A stretch of DNA of 64,000 nt from Methanobrevibacter sp. (lineage in GTDB: Archaea; Methanobacteriota; Methanobacteria; Methanobacteriales; Methanobacteriaceae): the NCBI GenBank assembly GCA_022775905.1, contig JALFJX010000009.1, positions 124,001-188,000 on the forward strand. The letters are read 5' to 3'. The notes under the pieces are model-generated. The model saw only the letters and a program-made list of their open reading frames with translations, did no database searches and was not told the origin of the DNA. A program made the translations under genes and the position numbers. Positions 1 to 9,421 of this stretch are shown one piece after another (the stretch's first letter is position 1; each line of letters begins with the position of its first letter).

Positions 1-984
1 TAAATTTAATTCTGGTTCACAAATCACATCATAACCTATTTTTTCCAAGTTTTCCTTTAAGAATTTAGCATTATCCATTGATTCTTTAATTAACTTGGAA
101 TATCCTTCTTTTCCAAAATATTTCATAACAGCATAGGTAGCTGCAGAAGCTGCACCAGAACGTGTTCCTACAATTGTAGATTGAGTTTTAACAGTTAAAT
201 AAGGAGAATCAACTGCCATAACATCCAAATATTCTTCTTTCCTAAAAAGAATACCTCCAGCAGGAATAGGTGCTAAACCCATTTTATGAGGATCAATAGT
301 TATAGAACAAACACCATCTAATGAAAAATCAAAGACTGGTAAATCATAACCCATATCTCTTAAAAATGGAATTGAAAATCCACCAAAAGCTGCGTCAACA
401 TGAAAATAAATATTATTTTCATAAGCTATTTTTGAGATTTCTTCAATTGGGTCTATTAAACCTAATTCAGTAGTACCTGCAATAGCAACAATTGCTACTG
501 TTTTATCAGAAATTAAATCCTTAACTGATTCAACGTCAATTTTATAATTGTCATCAAGGTCTGCTTCAACAATTTTTAAGTTTAACATATCAGCCGCTTT
601 CTTAAATGAAAAATGAGCTGATTCAGGGACGATTATTTCTCCATCAACAATCCCTTTATATTTTCTTGCATGATTTCTAGCAGCACGTATAGCCATGAGA
701 TTAGCTTCAGTACCACCAGTTACAATATGACCATATGGTTTTTCAATAGATAAAAGTTCACCTATATTTTCAATAACCTTATTTTCAATTAGTTTTGTAC
801 CTTTAAAAAGACCAGGATCTCCCAAATTAGTATCAATGAATTTGTAATAAACTTCTTTTGCAAAAGGATGTGCTTCTGTACACATGGATCCTAAAATTCT
901 ACCATCTGCATAATCATGATCCAATTGATGGAGTTCATCTAACTCTTTTAAAATAATATCTTTATCTATTGGTTTTTCGTCCAT
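1..984 (-). CDS. mfnA: L-tyrosine/L-aspartate decarboxylase MfnA, 3' end outside window
   Basis: PLP-dependent group II decarboxylase. The archaeal enzyme makes tyramine for methanofuran and, in some species, beta-alanine for CoA. The frame is open from ATG at 984 to the window edge: 328 residues of a family that is usually about 380-390, so the C-terminus is missing. The PLP-lysine motif (IDPHKMG) and the preceding HVDAAFGG aspartate region are both present. The gene is convergent with nothing visible and lies downstream of ppsA on the same strand, 55 bp away. The identification is firm from the active-site region; substrate preference cannot be read from sequence. Confidence 0.93.
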   Translation of the reverse strand, partial: MDEKPIDKDIILKELDELHQLDHDYADGRILGSMCTEAHPFAKEVYYKFIDTNLGDPGLFKGTKLIENKVIENIGELLSIEKPYGHIVTGGTEANLMAIRAARNHARKYKGIVDGEIIVPESAHFSFKKAADMLNLKIVEADLDDNYKIDVESVKDLISDKTVAIVAIAGTTELGLIDPIEEISKIAYENNIYFHVDAAFGGFSIPFLRDMGYDLPVFDFSLDGVCSITIDPHKMGLAPIPAGGILFRKEEYLDVMAVDSPYLTVKTQSTIVGTRSGAASAATYAVMKYFGKEGYSKLIKESMDNAKFLKENLEKIGYDVICEPELNL

Positions 985-1039
985 AAAATAACCTGAATTT
1001 AAAATTTAATAAAAAAAAATAAAAAAAGAAATAAAAGAA

Positions 1040-3313
1040 TTATTCTAAACGTTGACGAGCAGCGTCAAGAATAATTTTTTGTTCAGCTCTAGCAACAGTT
1101 TTTCTAACTTCTGCTATAGCATCAGTGTTTGAAGATACACTTGTAATTCCAAAACCAACAAGTTTTTCAACAATACGAGGTACACTACCTGCTTGACCAC
1201 AGATACTGCATTTAACACCAGCTGCAACACATTTTTTGATTGTCATTTCAATCAATTTCATTACTGCAGGGTGTTCTTCAGAATAGTGTTTTGCAACGTA
1301 TTCATTGTTCCTGTCAACTGCAAGAGTGTATTGGGTTAAATCGTTGGTTCCTAAACTTACAAAGTCAATACCTACTGCAATGTAATCTTCAATAGTTAAT
1401 GCAGCAGCTGGGATTTCAACCATCATACCGAACTCAACATCTTTTTGAGGTTCTAAACCAATTTCAGAACAGAGTGCTTTAGCTTGTTTGAGTTCTTCAG
1501 GACTTTGTGATAAAGGAATCATAATTCCAATATTAGTGTATCCTTGTTCATGTAATTTTTTAATAGCTTTGAATTCACATTTGAGAATTTCAGGTTGATC
1601 AAGTTCCCTTCTGATTCCTCTCCAACCGAGCATTGGGTTGTGTTCTTCAGGTTCGTTTTCTCCACCTTCTAATGTGATAAATTCATCAGTAGGAGCATCT
1701 AAAGTTCTGTACCACACTGGTTTTGGATAGAATTCATCAGCTACAATTTTAACGTTTTCTGCAATAGTATCAATTAATTCATCTTCTCTTCCATCAGCAA
1801 TGAATTTTCCAGGGTGAATACCTGCAGTTAACATTAAATGTTCAGTTCTGAGTAAACCTACACCATCAGCACCAGTTGCAGCTGCTTTTGCTGCTGCTTC
1901 AGGCATGCTTACATTAGCTTTAACTTCAGTAACAGTAATAATTGGAGCTGCTCCAGCACTAGCTACTACTTGAACTGCTTCTTCTTTGTTTTCTGAAATT
2001 CCATCAAATACTAATCCTTTTTTACCATCAATAGTAACACCAGTATTTTCTTTTAATGCAGAAGTAGCATCTCCAGTACCTACAACACAAGGAATTCCAA
2101 GTTCACGGGAAATAATGGATGCGTGACAAGTTACTCCACCTTCATCAGTTACAATTCCGCTTGATTTTTTCATAGCAGGAACCATATCCGGAGTTGTCAT
2201 AGTGGTAACCATAATGTCTCCATCTTTAATTTTATCTAATTCTTCAATATCTAAAATAATTTTAACATTACCAGAGGCCATACCGGGACTTGCACCAAGA
2301 CCTCTTACTAAAACTTCACCAGTAGCAGAAGATTCAACAACATCTTCAGTAACATCACCTAATGTAGTGATAGGTCTTGCTTGTAATAAGAATAGGTTTC
2401 CTTTTTCAAATGCCCATTCAGTATCCATTGGTTCACCATAATGAGCTTGAACTCTTTTACCCATTTCAGTTAATTCAATGAGCTCTTCATCAGATAATAC
2501 TCTTTCTTTTCTTAATTCATCTGGAACTTCAACTTTGACACTGGTCTCGTTTTCATCATTGATATACATGAATTTTTTGTCACTTACAGTAACATTGAGA
2601 ATATCATTGTCTTTTTTAGCAACTTGATAGTTATCCGGAGTTACATCTCCAGATACAACAGATTCTCCAAGACCCCATGATCCTTCGATTAAAGCAATGT
2701 CTTCACCAGTAGATGGGTTTACAGTAAACATTACACCTGCTTTATCAGCATTTGCCATTTTTTGAACAACAACAGCAATTAAAACTTTGGAGTGTTCAAA
2801 ATTGTTTTCTTCTCTGTAAAATATAGCTCTTGCTTCAAATAATGAAGCCCAACATTTCCTTACATATTCCAATACAGAATCAGTTCCGGAAACGTATAAA
2901 TAAGTGTCTTGTTGACCTGCAAATGAAGCTTCAGGTAAATCTTCAGCAGTTGCAGAAGATCTAATTGCTACTTCAACATCATCTTCATCGCATCTTTGAC
3001 AAAGTTGATTGTAAGCTTCAGTAATAAATAAAACCATGTCTTCAGGAATAGGAGCTTCAACAATAATAGCTTTGATTTCTTCAGCCGCAGCTTGAAGAGC
3101 TTTAGTATCATTGATATCAATTTCTTCAAGAATACTTAAAACTTGATCATTAATTCCTGTTTCAACCATGAATTTTTCATAAGTTTGTGCAGTTACTACA
3201 AAACCTGGAGGTACTGGAATACCTGCTTGGGTCAATTCACCCAAATTAGCACCTTTTCCACCAGCAATTGGAATATCAGATTTGTTTAAATCCTCAAATT
3301 TTTTAACATACAT
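1040..3313 (-). CDS. ppsA: Phosphoenolpyruvate synthase (pyruvate, water dikinase)
   Basis: Converts pyruvate and ATP to PEP, AMP and phosphate, the first step of gluconeogenesis in autotrophic methanogens. The 757-aa protein has an N-terminal ATP-grasp domain (GGKGANLGEL near the start), a central swivelling phosphohistidine domain with GGVTCHAS, and a C-terminal PEP-binding TIM barrel ending near CSICGQAGS. Length is typical. I chose ATG 3313 (MYVKKFEDL) over the longer frame from 3355 because an AGAGGTTAT ribosome-binding site lies just upstream of it and family members start there. It is probably monocistronic or cotranscribed with mfnA. Confidence 0.96.
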   Translation of the reverse strand: MYVKKFEDLNKSDIPIAGGKGANLGELTQAGIPVPPGFVVTAQTYEKFMVETGINDQVLSILEEIDINDTKALQAAAEEIKAIIVEAPIPEDMVLFITEAYNQLCQRCDEDDVEVAIRSSATAEDLPEASFAGQQDTYLYVSGTDSVLEYVRKCWASLFEARAIFYREENNFEHSKVLIAVVVQKMANADKAGVMFTVNPSTGEDIALIEGSWGLGESVVSGDVTPDNYQVAKKDNDILNVTVSDKKFMYINDENETSVKVEVPDELRKERVLSDEELIELTEMGKRVQAHYGEPMDTEWAFEKGNLFLLQARPITTLGDVTEDVVESSATGEVLVRGLGASPGMASGNVKIILDIEELDKIKDGDIMVTTMTTPDMVPAMKKSSGIVTDEGGVTCHASIISRELGIPCVVGTGDATSALKENTGVTIDGKKGLVFDGISENKEEAVQVVASAGAAPIITVTEVKANVSMPEAAAKAAATGADGVGLLRTEHLMLTAGIHPGKFIADGREDELIDTIAENVKIVADEFYPKPVWYRTLDAPTDEFITLEGGENEPEEHNPMLGWRGIRRELDQPEILKCEFKAIKKLHEQGYTNIGIMIPLSQSPEELKQAKALCSEIGLEPQKDVEFGMMVEIPAAALTIEDYIAVGIDFVSLGTNDLTQYTLAVDRNNEYVAKHYSEEHPAVMKLIEMTIKKCVAAGVKCSICGQAGSVPRIVEKLVGFGITSVSSNTDAIAEVRKTVARAEQKIILDAARQRLE

Positions 3314-3497
3314 GAAATATAACCTCTTGGCTTGAAATATTAATACATTGACCAATAATTAAATAAACGTATAGTCAATATTATATAATAATATAAAATT
3401 TAAAGTTTAAATATTTAATTATAAAAAGCAAAAATTTAGTAAAAAAATCTATAAAATAGAAAAATAAAAAAAATAGTAAAAAATTTAGTTAAAAAAT

Positions 3498-3980
3498 CTA
3501 TTTAACTAAATCTGCACCTTTGTCAACAACAATTCTGCATGGAACTGGTAATTTCATACCTGCTCTTTTTAATGCAACTTTAGCTTGTTCAAAGTTTCTT
3601 TCGTTACAGTCGATAGTAACAATTCTTTGACCTTTTTTAACAATAGCTTCAACACTTACAGGTTTACCGAAAGCGTTTCTCATACCACTTTGTACCCTAT
3701 CCGCACCTGCACCGGTTGCCATTGGGTTTTCTCTTACGATTTGGTGAGGGTAAACTCTTAATTTTAAGTGGTAACCCATTCTACCAGCAGCTCTTTGCAT
3801 TAATCTGTTAGAAGCAATCCTTGCAGCTTCTAAAGAGTTGTGTCTAATGTGAGCTGGTTTTTTAACAACTAAACTTACAGATACTGGGAATTCATCTCTT
3901 AAATTACCCATATCATATTGTACAATTCTTGAATTTGGGGTTTTTCTAATATAATCTCTTCTTGTATAAGCACGAACCAT
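3498..3980 (-). CDS. rpl10e: Large-subunit ribosomal protein L10e (uL16 family)
   Basis: A 160-aa archaeal L10e/uL16 protein that sits near the peptidyl-transferase centre and helps accommodate tRNA. The opening [19 protein letters not shown] and the [17 protein letters not shown] loop are characteristic, and length is normal. A CGGAGGAATTATA ribosome-binding site precedes ATG 3980. It is divergent from pcc1 across a 204-bp AT-rich spacer that must hold both promoters. Confidence 0.97.
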   Translation of the reverse strand: MVRAYTRRDYIRKTPNSRIVQYDMGNLRDEFPVSVSLVVKKPAHIRHNSLEAARIASNRLMQRAAGRMGYHLKLRVYPHQIVRENPMATGAGADRVQSGMRNAFGKPVSVEAIVKKGQRIVTIDCNERNFEQAKVALKRAGMKLPVPCRIVVDKGADLVK

Positions 3981-4184
3981 TATAATTCCTCCGAAATAAA
4001 TATGACATGATAAACATGTTTAATTAAAAATAGCTACAATATAATCAAATTCGATAATAGCTATAATAAAAATTACTATATCACAATAGATAGAATACTT
4101 AAATATATTAATTAAGTTATTAATAAATGTTACCATAATCTAGAAAAAATCTTAAAAAAAATTAAAAATAACAAATGTGAAAAG

Positions 4185-4412
4185 ATGAAAATTAAAGGAA
4201 AAATATGCTTAGATTACAAGGACGAAGAATCAGCAAAAGTAGTGTTTGATTCATTAGAAATTGATAATGAAAATTATTTGGAATCTGAATTAAAAGAAAA
4301 CAGAATAGTTTATGAAATTAACAGCACCACATTAGGCAGTTTCTTAGCAACAGCAGATGATTTAATTGCATCCGAAATTGTTGTTGAAAAAATATTGGAT
4401 GCATCCCACTGA
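4185..4412 (+). CDS. pcc1: KEOPS complex subunit Pcc1
   Basis: A 75-aa protein matching the small Pcc1/CTAG family: an alternating beta-alpha pattern and the ITLGSFLATADDLI-like helix (here STTLGSFLATADDL). Pcc1 is the dimerisation subunit of KEOPS, which with Kae1, Bud32 and Cgi121 makes the universal t6A37 tRNA modification. The other KEOPS subunits are not in this window. The ribosome-binding site is weak (GTGAAAAG before ATG). Assignment is by sequence pattern and length. Confidence 0.82.
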   Translation: MKIKGKICLDYKDEESAKVVFDSLEIDNENYLESELKENRIVYEINSTTLGSFLATADDLIASEIVVEKILDASH

Positions 4413-4536
4413 GTATCATCATTAGTGAAATAGATCTTTTTTACAAGAACCTTTAAAATTCATCATAAAAAGTTTTATATAATTATAAAAAAGATATATT
4501 AATTTATTATATTAATTCATTTAGAGCGTGTAATTT

Positions 4537-5667
4537 ATGGAATGTTATTATCATCCTGACAAAGAAGGCACAAATACTTGTGCAATATGTGGAAAATCTG
4601 TTTGTGGAGACTGTAGTTTAGAGATTGCTGGTAAAGTTTACTGTAAAGAATGTTTAGAAAAAATTGTAGGCATGAGCATTCAAAATGCAGTTCCTGAAGA
4701 AAGCAAACCTGTTGAACAAGAACCTCTAGTAACAGAAGCACCTGCAGTAAGTGCAGATAATTCAATATATCAACCACAAGAAGAAACTGCTGATTTTGAG
4801 ATACCATACACACCTCAAGAAGAAGTTCCTTCAAATGAATTCGAAGGAATAAGTAATGATTCCCCATATAACATTAAGGAGAATATCGAATACACCGGAG
4901 GACTCGAATCATCCTACACAACAGATTCAGAGATTAATCAACAACCTCAAGTTGCTCAAAATGAATTAGATATTCCTAAACAGACATTAACTCATAGGGA
5001 GAATACTGACTTCATCTATCCAGATCACACCTATGAACCACCAACTACAAGTGCTAGACAAGAATTAGAAGACAAATATGAAAAATATCTTGATGACTTG
5101 TACTTTGATGAAAATGAAATTCCATTAGGTGAACAATTAGCAAAAGATGAAGCACAATACGGATCTTTAACTAGAAAAGAGTATGTTCCTAAACCTAAGG
5201 AAGAACCAGAACCTCAAGAAGAAGTTATTGAACCGGAAATCCCAACCCCAGTAATGAGTAAACCAAAAATTGAAACTCCTGAAGAAATGGAAGCTAGAAT
5301 CAGAGCTGAAATTTTAAAAGAACAAGGATTAATGACTGGAGACGTAAGTCTTAAAGATGAAGTTGAATCTAAAAAAGATAAAAAACGCTTCAGCTTAAGA
5401 AATAAAGATAAAAAAGAGAATAAAGATGAATTAATAACTGATATTGAAGACAAAAACATCCACAACATTAATTACAAAGATGAAAAAGAACCGATGGGTG
5501 TTGCTGACATATTATTAACAATAGTTTTAGTTATTGTGATTTTAGTTGTATTATACTACCTTGTTTACTTATTCTTGTTAAGTTCAACTTATCCAACATT
5601 CATGGATGCAGTATTTGCACTTCAAAATCCACAAAATGTTATTAACAGTCTTTTAACCCAATTATAA
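4537..5667 (+). CDS. Membrane-anchored B-box-type zinc-finger protein
   Basis: A 376-aa protein of unknown function. Residues 1-45 form a B-box-like zinc site (CYYHPDKEGTNTCAICGKSVC, then CSLEI and CKEC, alternating Cys and His ligands). Residues 46-220 are acidic, proline-rich and probably disordered, residues 225-310 are charged and partly coiled coil, and one hydrophobic segment spans roughly 322-350 before a short tail. The layout suggests a cytoplasmic zinc domain tethered to the membrane by its C-terminus. A TATA-like TTTTATATAAT lies about 65 bp upstream. It overlaps the next gene, on the opposite strand, by 6 bp. Similar small archaeal zinc-ribbon membrane proteins are common in methanogens but uncharacterised. 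Confidence 0.8.
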   Translation: MECYYHPDKEGTNTCAICGKSVCGDCSLEIAGKVYCKECLEKIVGMSIQNAVPEESKPVEQEPLVTEAPAVSADNSIYQPQEETADFEIPYTPQEEVPSNEFEGISNDSPYNIKENIEYTGGLESSYTTDSEINQQPQVAQNELDIPKQTLTHRENTDFIYPDHTYEPPTTSARQELEDKYEKYLDDLYFDENEIPLGEQLAKDEAQYGSLTRKEYVPKPKEEPEPQEEVIEPEIPTPVMSKPKIETPEEMEARIRAEILKEQGLMTGDVSLKDEVESKKDKKRFSLRNKDKKENKDELITDIEDKNIHNINYKDEKEPMGVADILLTIVLVIVILVVLYYLVYLFLLSSTYPTFMDAVFALQNPQNVINSLLTQL

Positions 5668-6744
5668 TAATGAAATATTTTCATTATTTACTTTTTTTAT
5701 AAATTTTTCCAATATTTCTTTATTTTTATAGCCTAAAATACGAATATTTGACGGATATTTATCAATATATTCTGAGATAATTTTTTTAGGAATAGGATTT
5801 TCCAAGATACTCAACACTCTTTGATGAAAATGAGATGAAAATCCATGCAAGATAGATTTTTCAAGATCTTTCAAGTTATCATATGGTCTATTCTCAACAA
5901 TATTTTTAGCTAGTTTATCATTGAACATGTTCAATGCAGACAATTCATCTAAAGAGAAAGTATTTGCAGTGTTGAGAATTGATTCAACATCCCGAATTCC
6001 ATAAATTATAGAATCATTTTTGATTTCCCTTTTTAAAACTTCAATTGTCTTTGAAGGCATCATATCTAAAACATTGCCAAAATTATCTTTCTGAATGCTT
6101 TCACGAATCAAAGTTCCACTTACTCCCTCAATTCTCTCAACAAAAATAAACTTGTTTGTATAATCAAACCCTATTTTACTTAGTGAATTTGAGAATGAAG
6201 TGATAACATAATTATCTTCCTCAAGCTTATCTTTTAAAACTGTTTCATGAGTAGTTTTATCTACAATTTTATAAGGTTTTGGAGCGATATGGTGGCCCAA
6301 ATTTATTCTTTTTAAAATTTCATCAAAACCTTCTTTTGGTTTATATCCTCTTGGAATATAATCAGTATTTAAAGCCTTAAACATCTTGCAGAGACATAAT
6401 GAATATTGTCCAGAACCCATTATTCCCATAGGTGGACCTTCAACAACAATATCCGCACCAACAGAGATGGCAATTTCTGCTCTAATTTCCCTTGGCAATA
6501 TATATGGAATACCTCTACCACTTCTCTCAAATAACCCTGGTACAATAGCAACAAATAATGCGTTAGGAAACATATGTTTTGCAGTTTTCATGCAATGAAA
6601 ATGGCCATTATGTAAAGGATTATACTCTGTGAAATCAGCAATCAAAGTTGCATCTGAAGAAGTGCCTGAAATCTCACAGTCCATATCAACATCATTGAAA
6701 AATAATTCCTTATCCCTTTTGAGAATATCTAAAACTTGAGACAT
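5662..6744 (-). CDS. TmcAL/YlbM-like HIGH-motif nucleotidyltransferase
   Basis: A 360-aa nucleotidyltransferase of the HIGH superfamily. The N-terminal signature FTEYNPLHNGHFHCMKTAK matches the EYNPFHNGH motif of bacterial TmcAL (YlbM), and later features agree: LPREIRAEIAISVGAD, GSGQYSLCLC, the EGVSGTLIR segment (compare the ISGT/RxxI motif) and a C-terminal RILGYKNKEILEKFI, which resembles the TmcAL tail. Bacterial TmcAL makes ac4C34 on elongator tRNA-Met using acetate and ATP. Whether this archaeal homologue does the same is inference, since archaea usually use TmcA-type acetyltransferases. It is divergent from pyrC with a 91-bp spacer. Confidence 0.7.
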   Translation of the reverse strand: MSQVLDILKRDKELFFNDVDMDCEISGTSSDATLIADFTEYNPLHNGHFHCMKTAKHMFPNALFVAIVPGLFERSGRGIPYILPREIRAEIAISVGADIVVEGPPMGIMGSGQYSLCLCKMFKALNTDYIPRGYKPKEGFDEILKRINLGHHIAPKPYKIVDKTTHETVLKDKLEEDNYVITSFSNSLSKIGFDYTNKFIFVERIEGVSGTLIRESIQKDNFGNVLDMMPSKTIEVLKREIKNDSIIYGIRDVESILNTANTFSLDELSALNMFNDKLAKNIVENRPYDNLKDLEKSILHGFSSHFHQRVLSILENPIPKKIISEYIDKYPSNIRILGYKNKEILEKFIKKVNNENISLL

Positions 6745-6835
6745 GGAAATAAATATAATTTTTAAATTAAAAAAAACTTATGATTTAAAAATATGAAACT
6801 ACAAATATGAAATTAAAAACCATAGGAGATTAACA

Positions 6836-8092
6836 ATGGATTTAGTAATTAAAAATTGTAAGATGGTTGATAAAATTGGAGAATATTCAATTAAAGTAGA
6901 AAATGGCAAAATAACCGAAATATCAAAAACACCACTGAAAGCAGATGAAACAATTGATATCAATGGCAATTACATCATGCCTGGTTTTATTGACCCACAC
7001 ATACATTTCAGAGATCCAGGATTAACTCAAAAAGAAGATTTTAAAACCGGAAGTTTAAGTGCTGCAAATGGAGGATTTACAACCGTAATAGATATGCCAA
7101 ATACACTCCCAAAAACAAACACATATGATGCACTTAAGGAAAAGATTGAAATCGCAGAAAAGAAATCTGTTGTTAACTTTGAACTTCAGGCAGGAACCAA
7201 TGACCTTGAAGAAATGAAAAAAATGATTGAATTAGATCCTATTTCATTCAAGATATTCATGGATTTAGAAAGTGATGAAAGCTTAGAAAAAATATTTAAA
7301 GATTTATCAACATTAAAAGAAACCACAAAATATAATGGTCTTGTTGCTGTACACTGCGAGAAAAAATCCATTGTTGAAAGTGAAACTGCAAAATTAAAGG
7401 AAAAAAAAGAGAATACTCCTATTGACTACACTTATGCAAGACCAACAGAAAGTGAAGACGAATCTGTAAGGCAAGCTATTGAACTTGCAAGAGAGAATAA
7501 TTTAAGATTACATATCTGTCACTTAAGTTCATCCAAAGCACTAGAAATGGCAAAAGATGCAAGTAAAAATATGTCTGTTTCATGGGAATTTACACCTCAT
7601 CATTTATTGATGGATAATTCTGCATACAATACATATGGAACATTAATAAAAACAAATCCTCCATTAAGACCAAAAAACAAGAGCGTGAGAGTTAGTGACT
7701 TGGATGAAACATCAATAATCGGAACTGACCATGCACCACATACACTTGAGGACAAAACAAAAGGAGTGTGGAAATCCTCACCAGGAATACCAAATCTCGA
7801 AACTGTTGTTCCACTACTATTAACCGAAGTAAATAAAGGAAACATAAATTTGAGTATAATTCCAGACATATTATCTAAAAATGCTGCCAAAGTTTATGGT
7901 CTTGAAAACAAAGGAGAAATTGCAGTTGGAAAAGATGCTGATTTTACTGTAATTGATCTAAAACAAGAAGGTAAATTTGATATAGATACCTTTGAAACAA
8001 AAGCAGAATACTCTCCATTTGACGGTTGGACATACATTGGACAACCAGTAATGACAATAATAAACGGGAAACAAGTAATGAATAAATTATAA
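6836..8092 (+). CDS. pyrC: Dihydroorotase
   Basis: Cyclises N-carbamoyl-aspartate to dihydroorotate, the third step of pyrimidine synthesis. The 418-aa amidohydrolase has the metal-binding HIHFRDPG at residues 55-62, a later HCE metal-ligand site, HICHLSS, and IIGTDHAPH, the conserved catalytic-Asp region. Length and motifs fit the class I dihydroorotase family. A GGAGATTAACA ribosome-binding site precedes ATG. Later pathway genes pyrD and pyrK lie at 52.7-54.5 kb in the same window. Confidence 0.95.
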   Translation: MDLVIKNCKMVDKIGEYSIKVENGKITEISKTPLKADETIDINGNYIMPGFIDPHIHFRDPGLTQKEDFKTGSLSAANGGFTTVIDMPNTLPKTNTYDALKEKIEIAEKKSVVNFELQAGTNDLEEMKKMIELDPISFKIFMDLESDESLEKIFKDLSTLKETTKYNGLVAVHCEKKSIVESETAKLKEKKENTPIDYTYARPTESEDESVRQAIELARENNLRLHICHLSSSKALEMAKDASKNMSVSWEFTPHHLLMDNSAYNTYGTLIKTNPPLRPKNKSVRVSDLDETSIIGTDHAPHTLEDKTKGVWKSSPGIPNLETVVPLLLTEVNKGNINLSIIPDILSKNAAKVYGLENKGEIAVGKDADFTVIDLKQEGKFDIDTFETKAEYSPFDGWTYIGQPVMTIINGKQVMNKL

Positions 8093-8148
8093 AATAATTT
8101 GTTTATTATTTTTTTATTAACTATTTTTTAAAAAAAAAGAAAAAATAA

Positions 8149-8168
8149 GGTGTGCGTGTTATCACACC
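8149..8168 (-). terminator. Intrinsic terminator after mvhB
   Basis: GGTGTG (8149-8154) and CACACC (8163-8168) form a 6-bp stem with an 8-base loop. On the minus strand it is followed by a long T-rich run. The stem begins at the mvhB stop codon, which is compact even for this genome. Confidence 0.6.
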
Positions 8169-9403
8169 TATTTGTAGCATAATGCATCTTCAGGACATGC
8201 TTCCATACATTGACCACATAAGGTACAGAATCCTGCAATTGGTAATTTAGGATTTTCTGTTTTGTGAATCATATCGTAAGGACATGCTTCGATACAGTCA
8301 CCACATTGATCACATTTAGATGGGTTGAATGCAATTCTGTCTCTAGCAACAGCTTCGCCGTTGATAGTTACTTCGTATTGTTCAACTTTCAATGCGTCGT
8401 TGGAACACATTGCAGCACAAGCTCCACATCTAATACAACTGGTGAAAGATGGTTCATCATCAGTTTCTACTAAAGCAGGACATAACATACCAGTTTTGGT
8501 AACTACACGAATAGCTTCAGTAGGACATTTGTTAGCACATGCACCAATGAAGTCACATTTTTCTAGATCTCTTCCGATACCTTCTGCATCCACAGGAGTA
8601 CCTTCACCCCATTCAACATCAATTTCCAATGCGTCAACAGGACAAAGATTTACACATAAACCACATGCAGCACATACGCTAGGAATAGCAACAGTTAAAC
8701 TGGAACTGTTAGCAGCAATGAAGTCCCCAGGACATGCTTCTACACAAGTGTTACATCCAATACATTTAGCTGAATCGAAAGTAAATGATTTAATTTCTTT
8801 AGTACGTTTAATAGGTTTTTTCTCGGAAATGAAAATTGCATTCCAAGGACAAGTTTGGGAACATAATCCACATCTGATACAATTATCATTTACAGTAACT
8901 GGACTACCTACTTCATCAAGAGTAATTGCATTTACAGGACAAGGTTCTACACAAGTTCCACATCCAACACAATCTTTGATGTATACAGGACCTTTACCTT
9001 TGAGATCTAAGTCACATTCAGCAGGTTCTTTAACACCAGGAATACCAATTACGTCAACTGGGCAAATGTCAACACATTTTTGACACATTACACAGAAACC
9101 TTCAACTTCTTTTAATTTTGTACCAGTGACTTTAACAGTTTCTTGTGGGCAGACTTCTTCACATTTACCACATTGGTCACATAAAACAGAGTTGAATACT
9201 AATCTTGCTTGGGAAACTCCTTCAGCAATTTCGTAGTCTTCTACTTTTAATGCACCATTAGGACAAACGTCAGCACATTTTGGCTCTCCACCACAAGTGT
9301 CACAGTGTACAATAGCGGTTGGTGTTACTTCAATAGCTGAAGTAGGACATGTACCTTCACATGCCCCACATTTAATACAGCCATCTTCATTAAATACAAT
9401 CAT
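8168..9403 (-). CDS. mvhB: Polyferredoxin MvhB of the F420-non-reducing hydrogenase operon
   Basis: A 411-aa electron carrier with twelve recognisable CxxCxxCxxxC-type [4Fe-4S] motifs in tandem, as known for MvhB. It is encoded last in the mvhDGAB operon and is thought to accept electrons from the hydrogenase/heterodisulfide reductase system. Two motifs are unusual: the second is stretched (CDTCGGEPKCADVC) and the ninth lacks the second cysteine (CDFIGACANKC). The tenth ends in CS instead of CP. It starts 18 bp after mvhA behind a GGGGGTTTA ribosome-binding site. Confidence 0.95.
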   Translation of the reverse strand: MIVFNEDGCIKCGACEGTCPTSAIEVTPTAIVHCDTCGGEPKCADVCPNGALKVEDYEIAEGVSQARLVFNSVLCDQCGKCEEVCPQETVKVTGTKLKEVEGFCVMCQKCVDICPVDVIGIPGVKEPAECDLDLKGKGPVYIKDCVGCGTCVEPCPVNAITLDEVGSPVTVNDNCIRCGLCSQTCPWNAIFISEKKPIKRTKEIKSFTFDSAKCIGCNTCVEACPGDFIAANSSSLTVAIPSVCAACGLCVNLCPVDALEIDVEWGEGTPVDAEGIGRDLEKCDFIGACANKCPTEAIRVVTKTGMLCPALVETDDEPSFTSCIRCGACAAMCSNDALKVEQYEVTINGEAVARDRIAFNPSKCDQCGDCIEACPYDMIHKTENPKLPIAGFCTLCGQCMEACPEDALCYK

Positions 9404-9421
9404 TAATAAACCCCCTTAAAT

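Noticed and set aside
8264-9083. Long plus-strand ORFs within mvhB
   Set aside because: They are mirror readings of the cysteine-rich motifs and have no ribosome-binding site or family signal.
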